Shown here piece by piece: positions 1-7,073 of a stretch of DNA of 16,792 bases; the stretch's first letter is position 1; each line of letters starts with the position of its first letter. This DNA is from Prevotellaceae bacterium (GTDB taxonomy: Bacteria > Bacteroidota > Bacteroidia > Bacteroidales > UBA932), in assembly GCA_031284065.1 (NCBI GenBank), contig JAITAP010000062.1, positions 1-16,792 of the forward strand. Direction: 5' to 3'. The position numbers were made by a program, and so were the translations under genes. A model generated the notes under the pieces. It saw only the letters and a list, made by a program, of their open reading frames with translations, made no database searches and was not told the origin of the DNA.

Positions 1-1388
1 CTTTCGGTTTTGAGCATAAAGGCCATGTAAATTTTGCCCGATGTAACCGTTGCGCCGAATTGCCTGCTCACGTCCTCTCCGTTATTTACTATGGCGGCGG
101 CTCCGCCTGTGCCCGACGCTGCGTATCCGCCAAAAGTCAGCCCCGAAGCTACAGCAATGGGAGAAGTCCCCACTCCTGAATTTGCCGTCCAGCCGTTATC
201 GGTAAGGTTTTGCCCTATTTCGTACTCAAAGTTTTCCGTCAACAGCAGCGATACGGAGCTTCCGCTTAGCGGAATGTTGCAGGTTTGCACGCCGCTTTGC
301 AGGCATAGCGTTGTGGCGTGGTCTCCTGTTGTTGTCGGCGCGTAGGAAACGGCTATTGTAGTATTTTTGTTGGGCGCGAGCTTGACCGGAGAAACGCTGA
401 AAAATCCCGAAGCGCTATCCAACAAGCTTACGCTAATGCTGTCGGTGAGAAGCTGTGAGGAGACTTTGATATTTTTTGAAGCGTTGTTGCCCTGCGCCAA
501 GCTTCCGAAGCGAACCTGCGCAGAGTCTGTGCTTATCGTTGGCTCGCCGCCTGTGCCGGTCAGCGCAAGGGTAGTATCGGCAAAGTCTGCGCTTGAGAAG
601 CGCAGCGTACCGCCGTAGCTGTACGTGTGCTTGGGAGTAAATACAATGTCAATACTTTTGCCCTTGATGCTCATTGTCTCTTCGGCGGTTACCGTTGTCG
701 CAAGAACAGAGAATACACCCGCCGTATCGGTACTAACCGACACGGTAACATCATTCGTCAGGCGAACGCCCTTGACGTTCAGCTTCAGCGTATCGGACGA
801 GCCGATAAGCGTCGGGCTAAACGCCAACGCGCTTGGCGACCATGTTACCGCAGGGTCGGGTATGTCGTAGGTAATTACTATTGAAGACCAGTAGGCGACA
901 CTAGTGCCTCTTTTAATTGCAAAGAATGAGTATGCTGTCCCGTTGAAATCCGTAGCCGTCCAGCCTGTAGGTGATGCTGAGCCAACTTGCGTTCCCTTGC
1001 TCACAGCATAATCGCCAGCGGTGTTATTTACTAATCGGGATGTGCCTCCATAGCAAGAGGAAGTTGTGGTACCTATGCTATGTAATTCGATGCTCACAAT
1101 TTTTCCGGGAAGTTCCGTAGTGTTATACAGTACGCCGTTATTGGCTTGCGCTTGAATATTACCGGTGTTGGAGCTGTTTCCTTCAGTAATTGCTTTTCCA
1201 CCAAAGGAAACGCCATCTTGCGTCCACGCTTTTTCTATACCACTGTTGTAGTTATTACTCCCAAGCGTGCCTCCGCCATTTTTTATTGATTCCACAGTGA
1301 TAGTTATGGTTTTCACCTCTCCCCATACATTCCCGCTTCCTGCTGCCACAACAGCAAGGAGTAAAAGATGCTTAAGAATCGTTTTCAT
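1..1388 (-). CDS. Secreted Ig-like/beta-sandwich repeat protein, 3' end outside window
   Basis: The frame is open from an ATG at 1386-1388 to the left edge, giving 462 complete codons without a stop; the C-terminus is missing. Residues 1-23 (MKTILKHLLLLAVVAAGSGN...) form a typical Sec signal peptide. About residues 24-180 form a Gly/Ser/Thr/Asn-rich domain ending in an AYSFFAIKRGTSVAYWSSIVITY stretch, a style common in secreted Bacteroidota proteins. Two Ig-like modules of the DUF1573/ASH-Hydin type follow (about 185-285 and 286-390), with the second starting after an LTGTGG linker. From about 391 a third module begins (LTENFEYEIGQNLTDNGWT), resembling beta-sandwich modules of type IX-secreted proteins. 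A type IX sorting domain might lie beyond the edge but is not seen. It has its own promoter and a leader hairpin. Function is unknown; adhesin or surface-exposed enzyme scaffold are possible. The reading frame is certain and the domain names are inference. Confidence 0.85.
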   Translation of the reverse strand, partial: MKTILKHLLLLAVVAAGSGNVWGEVKTITITVESIKNGGGTLGSNNYNSGIEKAWTQDGVSFGGKAITEGNSSNTGNIQAQANNGVLYNTTELPGKIVSIELHSIGTTTSSCYGGTSRLVNNTAGDYAVSKGTQVGSASPTGWTATDFNGTAYSFFAIKRGTSVAYWSSIVITYDIPDPAVTWSPSALAFSPTLIGSSDTLKLNVKGVRLTNDVTVSVSTDTAGVFSVLATTVTAEETMSIKGKSIDIVFTPKHTYSYGGTLRFSSADFADTTLALTGTGGEPTISTDSAQVRFGSLAQGNNASKNIKVSSQLLTDSISVSLLDSASGFFSVSPVKLAPNKNTTIAVSYAPTTTGDHATTLCLQSGVQTCNIPLSGSSVSLLLTENFEYEIGQNLTDNGWTANSGVGTSPIAVASGLTFGGYAASGTGGAAAIVNNGEDVSRQFGATVTSGKIYMAFMLKTE

Positions 1389-1420
1389 AGCGCTGCATTT
1401 TAAGGTTTGAAATTAGTGCA

Positions 1421-1461
1421 ACATCCCAACGAAGAGTGCGGACATGATTAAGTTGGGATGT
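1421..1461 (-). promoter_or_regulatory. Leader hairpin in the 5' UTR of the secreted-protein gene
   Basis: ACATCCCAAC (1421-1430) and GTTGGGATGT (1452-1461) are perfect 10-bp inverted repeats separated by 21 nt. The stem extends two more pairs (GC) if one bulged A is allowed. It would sit at the extreme 5' end of the transcript predicted from the -7 box at 1475-1482. No U-tract follows, so an mRNA-stabilising or regulatory hairpin is likelier than a terminator. No known riboswitch fold was recognised. Confidence 0.45.
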
Positions 1462-1474
1462 GCAAAAATATTTT

Positions 1475-1482
1475 CAAATATA
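1475..1482 (-). promoter_or_regulatory. Bacteroidota -7 promoter box (TATATTTG) for the secreted protein
   Basis: The minus strand reads TATATTTG, a perfect match to the Bacteroidota -7 consensus TAnnTTTG, about 87 nt before the ATG at 1388. No clear TTTG -33 box lies at the usual 19-21 nt spacing. Transcription would start near 1468, leaving an approximately 80-nt leader that begins with the hairpin at 1421-1461. Confidence 0.5.
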
Positions 1483-1573
1483 GCAAAAATTTAATTATTG
1501 TCCGGTAAAATAAATATCCATAAAAATAATCGTTGTGGGCGCGTTCTGCGCAGAGAGTGCGCTTTATTAACCG

Positions 1574-1627
1574 TTATTCTGAGCGCAGCAAGGATTTTTT
1601 GTTGCTTCTTCCCGGCGCTCAGGGTAA
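1574..1627. repeat. Imperfect palindromic element, REP-like or terminator of the lipoprotein gene
   Basis: CTGAGCGC (1579-1586) pairs with GCGCTCAG (1615-1622). The flanking TTATT and GGTAA extend the stem to 13 pairs with two G-U wobbles in plus-strand RNA. An inner stem AGCAA (1587-1591) / TTGCT (1602-1606) closes over a T-run. The element lies 70 bp past the stop codon of the upstream minus-strand lipoprotein gene, within the 307-bp gap 1389-1695, which holds no gene. The TTATTCTGAGCGCAGC wording resembles interspersed palindromes seen in many Bacteroidota genomes. That resemblance is from memory and cannot be tested here. Confidence 0.45.
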
Positions 1628-1695
1628 GGGTGGGGGAGTTTTTTCGCTGCGTTTGGAGTAACATTTTCGATTTTACCGAACAGCTTCAAAGCTTC

Positions 1696-3822
1696 TCACG
1701 GCATTGCGGCAAGATTTTCCCACACCACATTCCATTTTCCGTCTTTGGGGAAGCCGGGGTTCGCGAGCGTATTCCCGTCCCAGCCTGCGCACATCATTGC
1801 AACGGCGGTGAGCAGCCCCCCATTTCCGGGCAAATACACCCTGAGCCGGTCGTCCTGATAGTTGTTGCCTCCAACCAAGTAGGTATTCGTTCTTTTGTCC
1901 ATGAGCAGCGAGCCGACAGCTTTTTCGGGGTTGCCCATGCGTGCCGCGTTCATGGCCACCATTGGGAAGTCCCATCCCCACGTTTTATCCCAGTTCCATC
2001 CGTCCCAAATCCAATTCAGCGTATTTTCCATGTAATCCTTTCGGATGAGCCTGTTCATTGGGAGCATTCCCACAGCGCCCAGCGCTGCCGGATGGTCGGA
2101 GGTAAAGCGTATGTCGGTGTAAGTGTTTACGGCGTCTTCGGCGGCGAGGTAGAGCCCATCTTTGGCGGCGAGGGGCGAGAGGTTGTCCGCCACCTCGTCC
2201 CAGCGCGGGTTTCGTGGCAATCCTGCCCGCTCTCTCCACTGTTGGGCTACCTGCAAGGCGTAGTGCCAATAGGAAAGCTCAAGCGGCGGGTTGATGGTTT
2301 CGGAGGCTCTAAGGGTCTCCTGCGCCGGAATAGTTCCTTTGAGCAGATAGCGTTTGCCCGCTTCGTCGTAGGTGGCAAAGGAGGCGATAAAGGCTGCCGT
2401 TTGCTCCACAAGAAAAGCATACTTCTCAATAAATTCGGGGGATGGGTTGTTGCGGTAGAGCAGCTCCAGCAGGTATATGATGTGAGGTTGCTGCCAGATG
2501 AGGAATGAGCCAACGCTCGATGGCGCTTCCGCTCCTGAGGGGTCGGTCATCTTCATCCAGCGCACCCCCTCAAAGCCCTGCCGCTCGGCAATGGACTTGG
2601 CGACGGGGAACGCTTTTTCGTACCAGCCCAAGCTCCGCGCAAGCAGGCTGTCGCGCTTCCAGAGCGGAAAGTGGGCGGCGTGCCACCAGTGCATTTCGAG
2701 GTGAAACTTGCCAAACCAGCTGTTGTACGTCAGCCCTGTTTCCTGCGGGGGGTACATTCCTGCCGACTGTATTGCCAGCAGGTATTGCGAAAGCACAACC
2801 CTGCGCTCAAGCTCTTGTGCGCGGGGGTCGGTACACCTCGAAAAGTCAACAGCTCCGCCGTTGCTCCAAAACGACTGCCACTGCAAAGACGCTGCCTCAA
2901 ACGCAGTAGTGGCTGCAACTATGGGCTGCGCAGGAGGTTCTGCTAAAAACTCGCACACGAACGAAAAATCGCTATCCTCTGGCGTGATGACGTAGTAGTG
3001 AGGCTCCCGCAATTCCACCTGTGCCCTGCCCGACCACGCGAGGCTGACGTAGTAGGTAGCGCTATCCAGCGTGCGCTTTAGCAGCAGCGAGGTATCGCTT
3101 TTTGTCGCCACCTCTGTTTTATGCTTTTGAGGGACCGCTCTGTCGCATCCGTCATCGGTGTGAGCGCCGGTGGGGTAGGCAAAGCGCAGGTTAACGCCGA
3201 GTCTTCCCTTAGCTATAAGCGGCGAGCTGAGGCGGGCTGCAACAGCGTCGCGGTGGGGGTGAACGGTCGTGTTCACGGCAACGCTATCGTTGCCAACGTA
3301 AAAGAGGCTGCTTACGTAGCCATTCCACAGGTCGAGCCGCTGCCGCACGCTGTCAATATCCTCCGCTGCAATACGCTTTCCCTCCTGCGTTACTTCCAAC
3401 CCAACGTTGCCCAAGTGCAGCCGGTGGGGATTAGCCCTCAGGTAGCTTACTGCGTCGCGTCCTCGTCCGGCTTCGCGAAGTTGAACGGAGTACGGCTCTT
3501 TCCGTCCCCTGAAATCGTAATCGCGCAGCGCTTCGTGGGGCTCATAGCCGTTGACGTTGGGGAAGCTGTGCCATCCCCACTGCGACTGCGTGCCTAAGGG
3601 AACGCCCGTCGAGTAGTACTCGGGGAAAGTCTGAAGCCCCGTAGCGTCAACGGTAAAGGCAAAATTGCCGTTACCCAAAGATAGGGACGAAAGCCTGTCA
3701 AACGCCGTAACCTCCGGTGAATTGCGCTCTACAAGCGCTTGCCGGTTTATTTTCGGCGGATTACTGCCACAGGCGTACAGCAGCACAGGCGCAAGTAATG
3801 CCAAAGAATAGCTGATTTTCAT
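1696..3822 (-). CDS. Lipoprotein resembling (alpha/alpha)6-barrel glycoside hydrolases (GH65/GH95-like)
   Basis: The start chosen is the ATG at 3820-3822 (708 aa). An in-frame upstream ATG at 3954 would add 44 residues lacking signal character, whereas MKISYSLALLAPVLLYACGS is a lipoprotein signal with lipid-acceptor Cys18. The mature protein has a beta-rich N-terminal half (about 30-330) and a helical, Trp-rich C-terminal half. The latter includes GKFHLEMHWWH (371-381) and ETINPPLELSYW (508-519), in the order expected of six-hairpin glycosidases such as GH65, GH95 and relatives. Substrate and catalytic acid are not determined; acidic residues in the second motif are candidates. No SusC/SusD pair is nearby, so it is not in a recognisable polysaccharide utilisation locus within the window. 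A one-mismatch -7 box (TATTTTTA, 3849-3856) lies 27 nt before the start. Probably a periplasmic or outer-membrane glycan-degrading enzyme; the family call is moderate. Confidence 0.8.
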   Translation of the reverse strand: MKISYSLALLAPVLLYACGSNPPKINRQALVERNSPEVTAFDRLSSLSLGNGNFAFTVDATGLQTFPEYYSTGVPLGTQSQWGWHSFPNVNGYEPHEALRDYDFRGRKEPYSVQLREAGRGRDAVSYLRANPHRLHLGNVGLEVTQEGKRIAAEDIDSVRQRLDLWNGYVSSLFYVGNDSVAVNTTVHPHRDAVAARLSSPLIAKGRLGVNLRFAYPTGAHTDDGCDRAVPQKHKTEVATKSDTSLLLKRTLDSATYYVSLAWSGRAQVELREPHYYVITPEDSDFSFVCEFLAEPPAQPIVAATTAFEAASLQWQSFWSNGGAVDFSRCTDPRAQELERRVVLSQYLLAIQSAGMYPPQETGLTYNSWFGKFHLEMHWWHAAHFPLWKRDSLLARSLGWYEKAFPVAKSIAERQGFEGVRWMKMTDPSGAEAPSSVGSFLIWQQPHIIYLLELLYRNNPSPEFIEKYAFLVEQTAAFIASFATYDEAGKRYLLKGTIPAQETLRASETINPPLELSYWHYALQVAQQWRERAGLPRNPRWDEVADNLSPLAAKDGLYLAAEDAVNTYTDIRFTSDHPAALGAVGMLPMNRLIRKDYMENTLNWIWDGWNWDKTWGWDFPMVAMNAARMGNPEKAVGSLLMDKRTNTYLVGGNNYQDDRLRVYLPGNGGLLTAVAMMCAGWDGNTLANPGFPKDGKWNVVWENLAAMP

Positions 3823-4553
3823 TGTTACAATTTCTTTAGATAGACGGGTAAAAATAGTGAGAAATTTTGAATTTACTAGCGAAGAGGTTCGCGAACACCT
3901 TAAAAAAATACAAGGTGTTTGGAATTTTCTCTGCTCTATACGCTCATATTTCACGTATTTCTGTCAGAATGGAGGGACTTGGCGTATCTCCCATTCTGTA
4001 CCCCTTTTGCTGAAAATAGGTGGGTTTTTCGAGGAACTTTCTTTCGTTCAGCGGTGTTGCTTAAAGGGCTCCCCAATATAAGCGTCCGAAACATTACGGT
4101 TTATCTGCTGTCCTATCTGTTTTTGTATCTGTAATACAAAGGACATCATATATTTCAGATAATTTCTCACCTGACTTAGCATTACCGAGCAAGTGGTTTT
4201 AACAATTCTTAAAATATTATATTGTTTTTTGACTATTCGTTACATTTTCAACTCTGTTTGCGACAGATGAACTTTTAGTACTCGCTTTTTTGCAAAGGTG
4301 ACAAAGATTTTCATACATTCCAAGTTTAGCTTAGGTCATTCTAAGATAGCGGGTATCAACTCCCATTTTGCATGATTCACTTATGGACGCGGCAAAAATC
4401 GTTCGTGTAAAAAGAGAAAATTATGCTCAAAACGGAGTATTCCACAGAAACGCGGAACCGGCTTTTTTGATTTTTATCAGGTAACTTTCCTGTCATGATT
4501 CCGAATTTCTTTGTAAGTTTTTTGCCGTAAAGGTACAGAATTTAGCCACTCCA
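3823..4553. other. Intergenic region without a convincing gene
   Basis: No open frame here looks like a real protein-coding gene on either strand; frames of 71-74 codons on the plus strand have implausible composition. Small dyads are visible. They include a 10-bp palindrome GTTCGCGAAC (3887-3896), AACACCTT/AAGGTGTT (3894-3901 and 3912-3919), CAGAATGG/CCATTCTG (3965-3972 and 3991-3998), and TTTGTAT/ATACAAA (4122-4128 and 4134-4140) with an outer TGTCC/GGACA pair. The palindrome at 3887-3896 lies about 30 bp upstream of the weak -7 box of the lipoprotein gene and could be an operator. The rest is AT-rich DNA; it may hold decayed genes or an unrecognised RNA. Confidence 0.5.
4377..4496 (-). CDS. 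Possible 39-residue small protein (MTGKLPDKNQKS...), weak
   Basis: An ATG at 4494-4496 opens 39 codons ending in TGA at 4377-4379. The peptide begins MTGKLPDKNQKSRFRVSVE and is basic at both ends with a hydrophobic SVLSIIFSF centre. A one-mismatch -7 box (TACCTTTA, 4528-4535 on this strand) lies 31 nt upstream. Its composition is more protein-like than the other short frames in this gap, but length alone makes chance likely. No family was recognised. It could equally be the remnant of a larger element. Confidence 0.2.
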   Translation of the reverse strand: MTGKLPDKNQKSRFRVSVEYSVLSIIFSFYTNDFCRVHK

Positions 4554-4988
4554 TTATATATATTATATTGATAATCGAATATATAATGTATTTAAATGGG
4601 ATTAATTATCCATATTAATAATATATATAATAGAAAAATATCAGCATTACAAATGTTGATAATTTCTATTTATCCATATTTATAATATTTATAATAGAAA
4701 AATACCAGTATTATAAATGTAAATAATTTCTATTTATCCATATTTATAATATTGATAATAGGAAAATATCTGCATTATAAATGTGGATAATTTCTATTTA
4801 TCCATATTCATAATATTGATAATAAGAAATACCAGTATTATAAATATGAATAATTACTATTTATCCATATTTATAATATTGATAATAAGAAAATACCAGT
4901 ATTATAAATATGAATAATTACTATTTATCCATATTTGTAATATTGGTATAATGTAAATATCAGTATTATAAATATCGATAAATATTTT
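4554..4988. repeat. Array 1: AT-rich tandem array of 64-bp units, each two inverted 32-bp half-units
   Basis: Six units start at 4606, 4670, 4734, 4798, 4861 and 4925; all are 64 bp except the fourth (63). A degenerate seventh copy precedes them (4554-4605). Every full unit starts TTATCCATATT, and its second half is the reverse complement of its first. For example, ATATTTATAATA in the left half matches TATTATAAATAT in the right half of unit 5. Over about 25 positions the halves differ at only around five. The array is therefore about a dozen copies of one element in alternating orientation on a 32-bp register, able to form a row of ~18-bp hairpins. Unit boundaries form a second dyad (TGGATAA...TTATCCA). 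It is non-coding and ends about 20 bp before the -7 box of the ATPase gene at 5046. There are no variable spacers. Confidence 0.9.
4782..4790 (-). promoter_or_regulatory. Perfect DnaA-box match inside array 1
   Basis: The minus strand reads TTATCCACA, identical to the strong E. coli DnaA box. It is the right half of unit 3. The start of each of the six full units (4606, 4670, 4734, 4798, 4861, 4925) carries TTATCCATA on the plus strand, which fits only the relaxed DnaA-box consensus. In such AT-rich repeats one perfect match could arise by drift, so binding is not established. Confidence 0.35.
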
Positions 4989-5008
4989 TTATTTGCAGTA
5001 ATAATATG

Positions 5009-5016
5009 TATATTTG
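5009..5016 (+). promoter_or_regulatory. -7 promoter box (TATATTTG) for the first ATPase gene
   Basis: A perfect TAnnTTTG match, continuing as TATATTTGTCG, lies 29 nt before the ATG at 5046. It begins 20 bp after the last array unit, so the -33 region falls on the array's edge (T-run 4985-4990). A TTTG at 4992-4995 is too close to be a normal -33 box. The predicted leader is only about 20-25 nt. The TATnTTTGTCG form recurs before the second ATPase gene. Confidence 0.55.
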
Positions 5017-5045
5017 TCGAAATATTATTAGTAACAATATTACGT

Positions 5046-6299
5046 ATGGTAAATTTATCAACTTTAGAACTAGTAGTACAAGAGCAACATGCGCGTTTCA
5101 GAAAGCAGGATTTAAGCGTCCCGCGTGAAGTTGACTACGAAGCTTGCCTCAAAACGGAATTGATTGTAGTAATTACCGGAATACGGCGCTCCGGTAAATC
5201 GACATTGCTCCGGCAATTTGCGGCAAAAGATAAAAACTTTTGCTACCTCAACTTTGATGACGAACGTCTCATCAGCTTTGATGTGAGCGATTTTGCCATG
5301 CTCATGCTGCTATGGCAAAAGCAAGGCAACTTTAAAACTATCTATCTGGATGAAGTGCAAAACGTGCCGCAGTGGGAGCGTTTTGTTAGACGTGTCCACG
5401 ATGAAGGCTACAAGATTTTTGTTACCGGCTCTAACTCCAAGTTGCTGAGCAGCGAGCTGGGAACACATCTTACCGGAAGGTACCGGCAAATAGAGCTTTA
5501 CCCTTTTTCATTTCGCGAATACTTGCAGCTGTGCAAGGTATCTACAAAAAGTGTAATCACCACGACCAAGCAGGCAAAAATACTGCACGCTTTCGACTCA
5601 TACCTGCTGCATGGCGGATTTCCATACTACTGTAAAACCAAAGAGCGCAGCTTTTTGACCATGCTCTATGATAATGTTCTCTATAAGGATGTTTTATTTC
5701 GTTTCGCCATACGTGAAAAGAAAGCATTTCGTGAGCTGGCTAACTATGCTATGACTAATGTAACTAAAGAATTTAGCTACGAGAACTTGGCCAAAAACTT
5801 GCAGCTCAAAAGTAGCACTACAGTGAAAGATTACCTCTCGAATATGGAAGAGGCATACCTGCTTTGTATGCTTTCCAAGTATGATTTTTCGCTAAAAAAA
5901 CAGCATGTTTCCAACAAAAAACTGTACGCCATAGACAACGGGCTGCGCAATATTGTTGCGTTTTCTTTTTCGGGAGATAGCGGCAGATTGCTCGAAAATG
6001 CCGTGTTTATAGAGCTCAAACGGCGAAATAGCGGGAGCGAATTGTACTTTCATAAAGATAAGCGAGAATGCGATTTTATAGTACGTAGTGGAGCGTCTAT
6101 TGTGCAAGCAGTTCAGGTATGCGAACAGCTGACGCCTGAAAACCGGCAGCGCGAAGTAGATGGACTCTTGGAGGCCCTTGAGCGATACAAATTGCCGCGC
6201 GGAACCATCGTTACTAAAGACACGGAGCTAACCGAGAAATATGGTAAAAAATATGCTGACATTGTGCCGGCATGGAAGTGGTTTCTGAATAATTTTTAA
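5046..6299 (+). CDS. AAA_14/DUF4143 family ATPase, degenerate nuclease-like C-terminus
   Basis: A 417-residue soluble protein with the order of the AAA_14-DUF4143 family. Walker A is GIRRSGKST (45-53), Walker B is IYLDE (99-103), and then come a sensor-like VTGSNS (126-131), TGRY (143-146), PFSFREYL (153-160) and HGGFP (189-193). A winged-helix-like segment follows (about 243-273), then LYAIDNGLRN (293-302) and a PD-(D/E)XK-like tail. In that tail ECDFIV supplies Asp343, but the usual ExK reads QVC (357-359), so nuclease chemistry is doubtful. The family's cellular role is not established, and it is often found in many divergent copies in Bacteroidota and Archaea. Residues 1-44 before Walker A match the family's usual lead-in. 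A glycosyltransferase gene follows after 24 bp, probably in the same transcript. Base composition is more AT-rich than the tRNA-synthetase genes, which fits transfer. Confidence 0.93.
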   Translation: MVNLSTLELVVQEQHARFRKQDLSVPREVDYEACLKTELIVVITGIRRSGKSTLLRQFAAKDKNFCYLNFDDERLISFDVSDFAMLMLLWQKQGNFKTIYLDEVQNVPQWERFVRRVHDEGYKIFVTGSNSKLLSSELGTHLTGRYRQIELYPFSFREYLQLCKVSTKSVITTTKQAKILHAFDSYLLHGGFPYYCKTKERSFLTMLYDNVLYKDVLFRFAIREKKAFRELANYAMTNVTKEFSYENLAKNLQLKSSTTVKDYLSNMEEAYLLCMLSKYDFSLKKQHVSNKKLYAIDNGLRNIVAFSFSGDSGRLLENAVFIELKRRNSGSELYFHKDKRECDFIVRSGASIVQAVQVCEQLTPENRQREVDGLLEALERYKLPRGTIVTKDTELTEKYGKKYADIVPAWKWFLNNF

Positions 6300-6323
6300 T
6301 GCTGATAAAAATAATCTAAGGTT

Positions 6324-7073
6324 ATGCTTTTTTCAATCATCACTGTCACCTACAACGCTGAAAAGGTGCTTGAGCGTACGATTTTGAGCGTGCTAAACCA
6401 AACGTATTCGCAAGTTGAATATATTATTGTGGATGGGAACTCGTCGGATAAAACGAAAGCCATCATTGAGCAGTATGCTTTTGCTATTTCCCGCCGGATT
6501 AGCGAGCCGGACAGCGGATTGTACGATGCAATGAACAAAGGGTTGCGCATGGCAACAGGTGATTACGTGTGGTTTTTGAATGCCGGCGATACGTTGCACA
6601 GCAAAACCACCATAGAAGAGGTTGTACGCAGCATACCGCTTGCAACAAATTTTCCCGATATTATTTACGGAGAAACAAGCTTGACGAATATGGATGAAAA
6701 ATTCATTGCCGCTCGACGGCTGAAAGCCCCAAAATCGCTCACATGGCGAAGCTTCAGCAAGGGAATGATGGTATGCCACCAGTCATTTATTGTAAGGCGC
6801 AGCATTGCTCCGGCCTATAGCTTGCGCTACTCGCTTGTCGCCGATTTTGATTGGTGCATCCGTTGCCTCAGGCAGGCAAAATATGTGCATAATACCCACT
6901 TGATTTTATCCAATTTCCTTGTCGGAGGGCTATCATCACAAAAACGAAAAGCGTCCCTTAAAGAACGCTTCCGTATCATGTCGCACTACTATGGGGCGCT
7001 GCCTACTGCCATTCGCCATGTGTGGTTTGCTTTACGCTTTTATACAGCAAAATTATTTGGCAGGCAAATTTGA
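6324..7073 (+). CDS. Family 2 glycosyltransferase (WcaA-like)
   Basis: A 249-residue GT-A fold enzyme predicted to move a sugar from a nucleotide-sugar donor to a surface-glycan acceptor on the cytoplasmic side. Seen: the N-terminal FSIITVTYNA (3-12), ERTILSVLNQTY (17-28), VDGNSSDKT (36-44), SGLYDAMNKG (64-73), the metal-binding NAGD (86-89, the DxD equivalent), and an ADFDW motif (173-177) in the acceptor half. No transmembrane segment is evident. The full GT2 core is present at normal length. The gene starts 24 bp after the ATPase stop with no terminator between them, so co-transcription is likely. Its last 21 bp overlap the 3' end of the convergent yfhO-like gene. Donor and acceptor cannot be told. 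Glycosyltransferase beside a YfhO-like protein hints at shared surface-glycan work, but the two genes are on opposite strands. Confidence 0.92.
   Translation: MLFSIITVTYNAEKVLERTILSVLNQTYSQVEYIIVDGNSSDKTKAIIEQYAFAISRRISEPDSGLYDAMNKGLRMATGDYVWFLNAGDTLHSKTTIEEVVRSIPLATNFPDIIYGETSLTNMDEKFIAARRLKAPKSLTWRSFSKGMMVCHQSFIVRRSIAPAYSLRYSLVADFDWCIRCLRQAKYVHNTHLILSNFLVGGLSSQKRKASLKERFRIMSHYYGALPTAIRHVWFALRFYTAKLFGRQI

Noticed and set aside
1498..2508. 336-codon open frame on the plus strand
   Set aside because: It lies opposite the lipoprotein gene, starts in intergenic DNA, has no domain and reads as an antisense shadow of a GC-richer gene.
3823..3954. Upstream ATG at 3954 as start of the glycosidase-like lipoprotein
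   Set aside because: It would place 44 polar residues before a clear lipoprotein signal peptide and overlap the likely promoter.
3857..4134. Two overlapping small plus-strand frames (74 and 71 codons) in the gap
   Set aside because: Phe/Leu/Trp-rich composition with no family resemblance, and the 71-codon one starts with TTG; they cross several hairpins and look non-coding.
4554..4988. Array 1 as a CRISPR array
   Set aside because: The whole 64-bp unit is conserved, including the parts that would be spacers, and units alternate in orientation.
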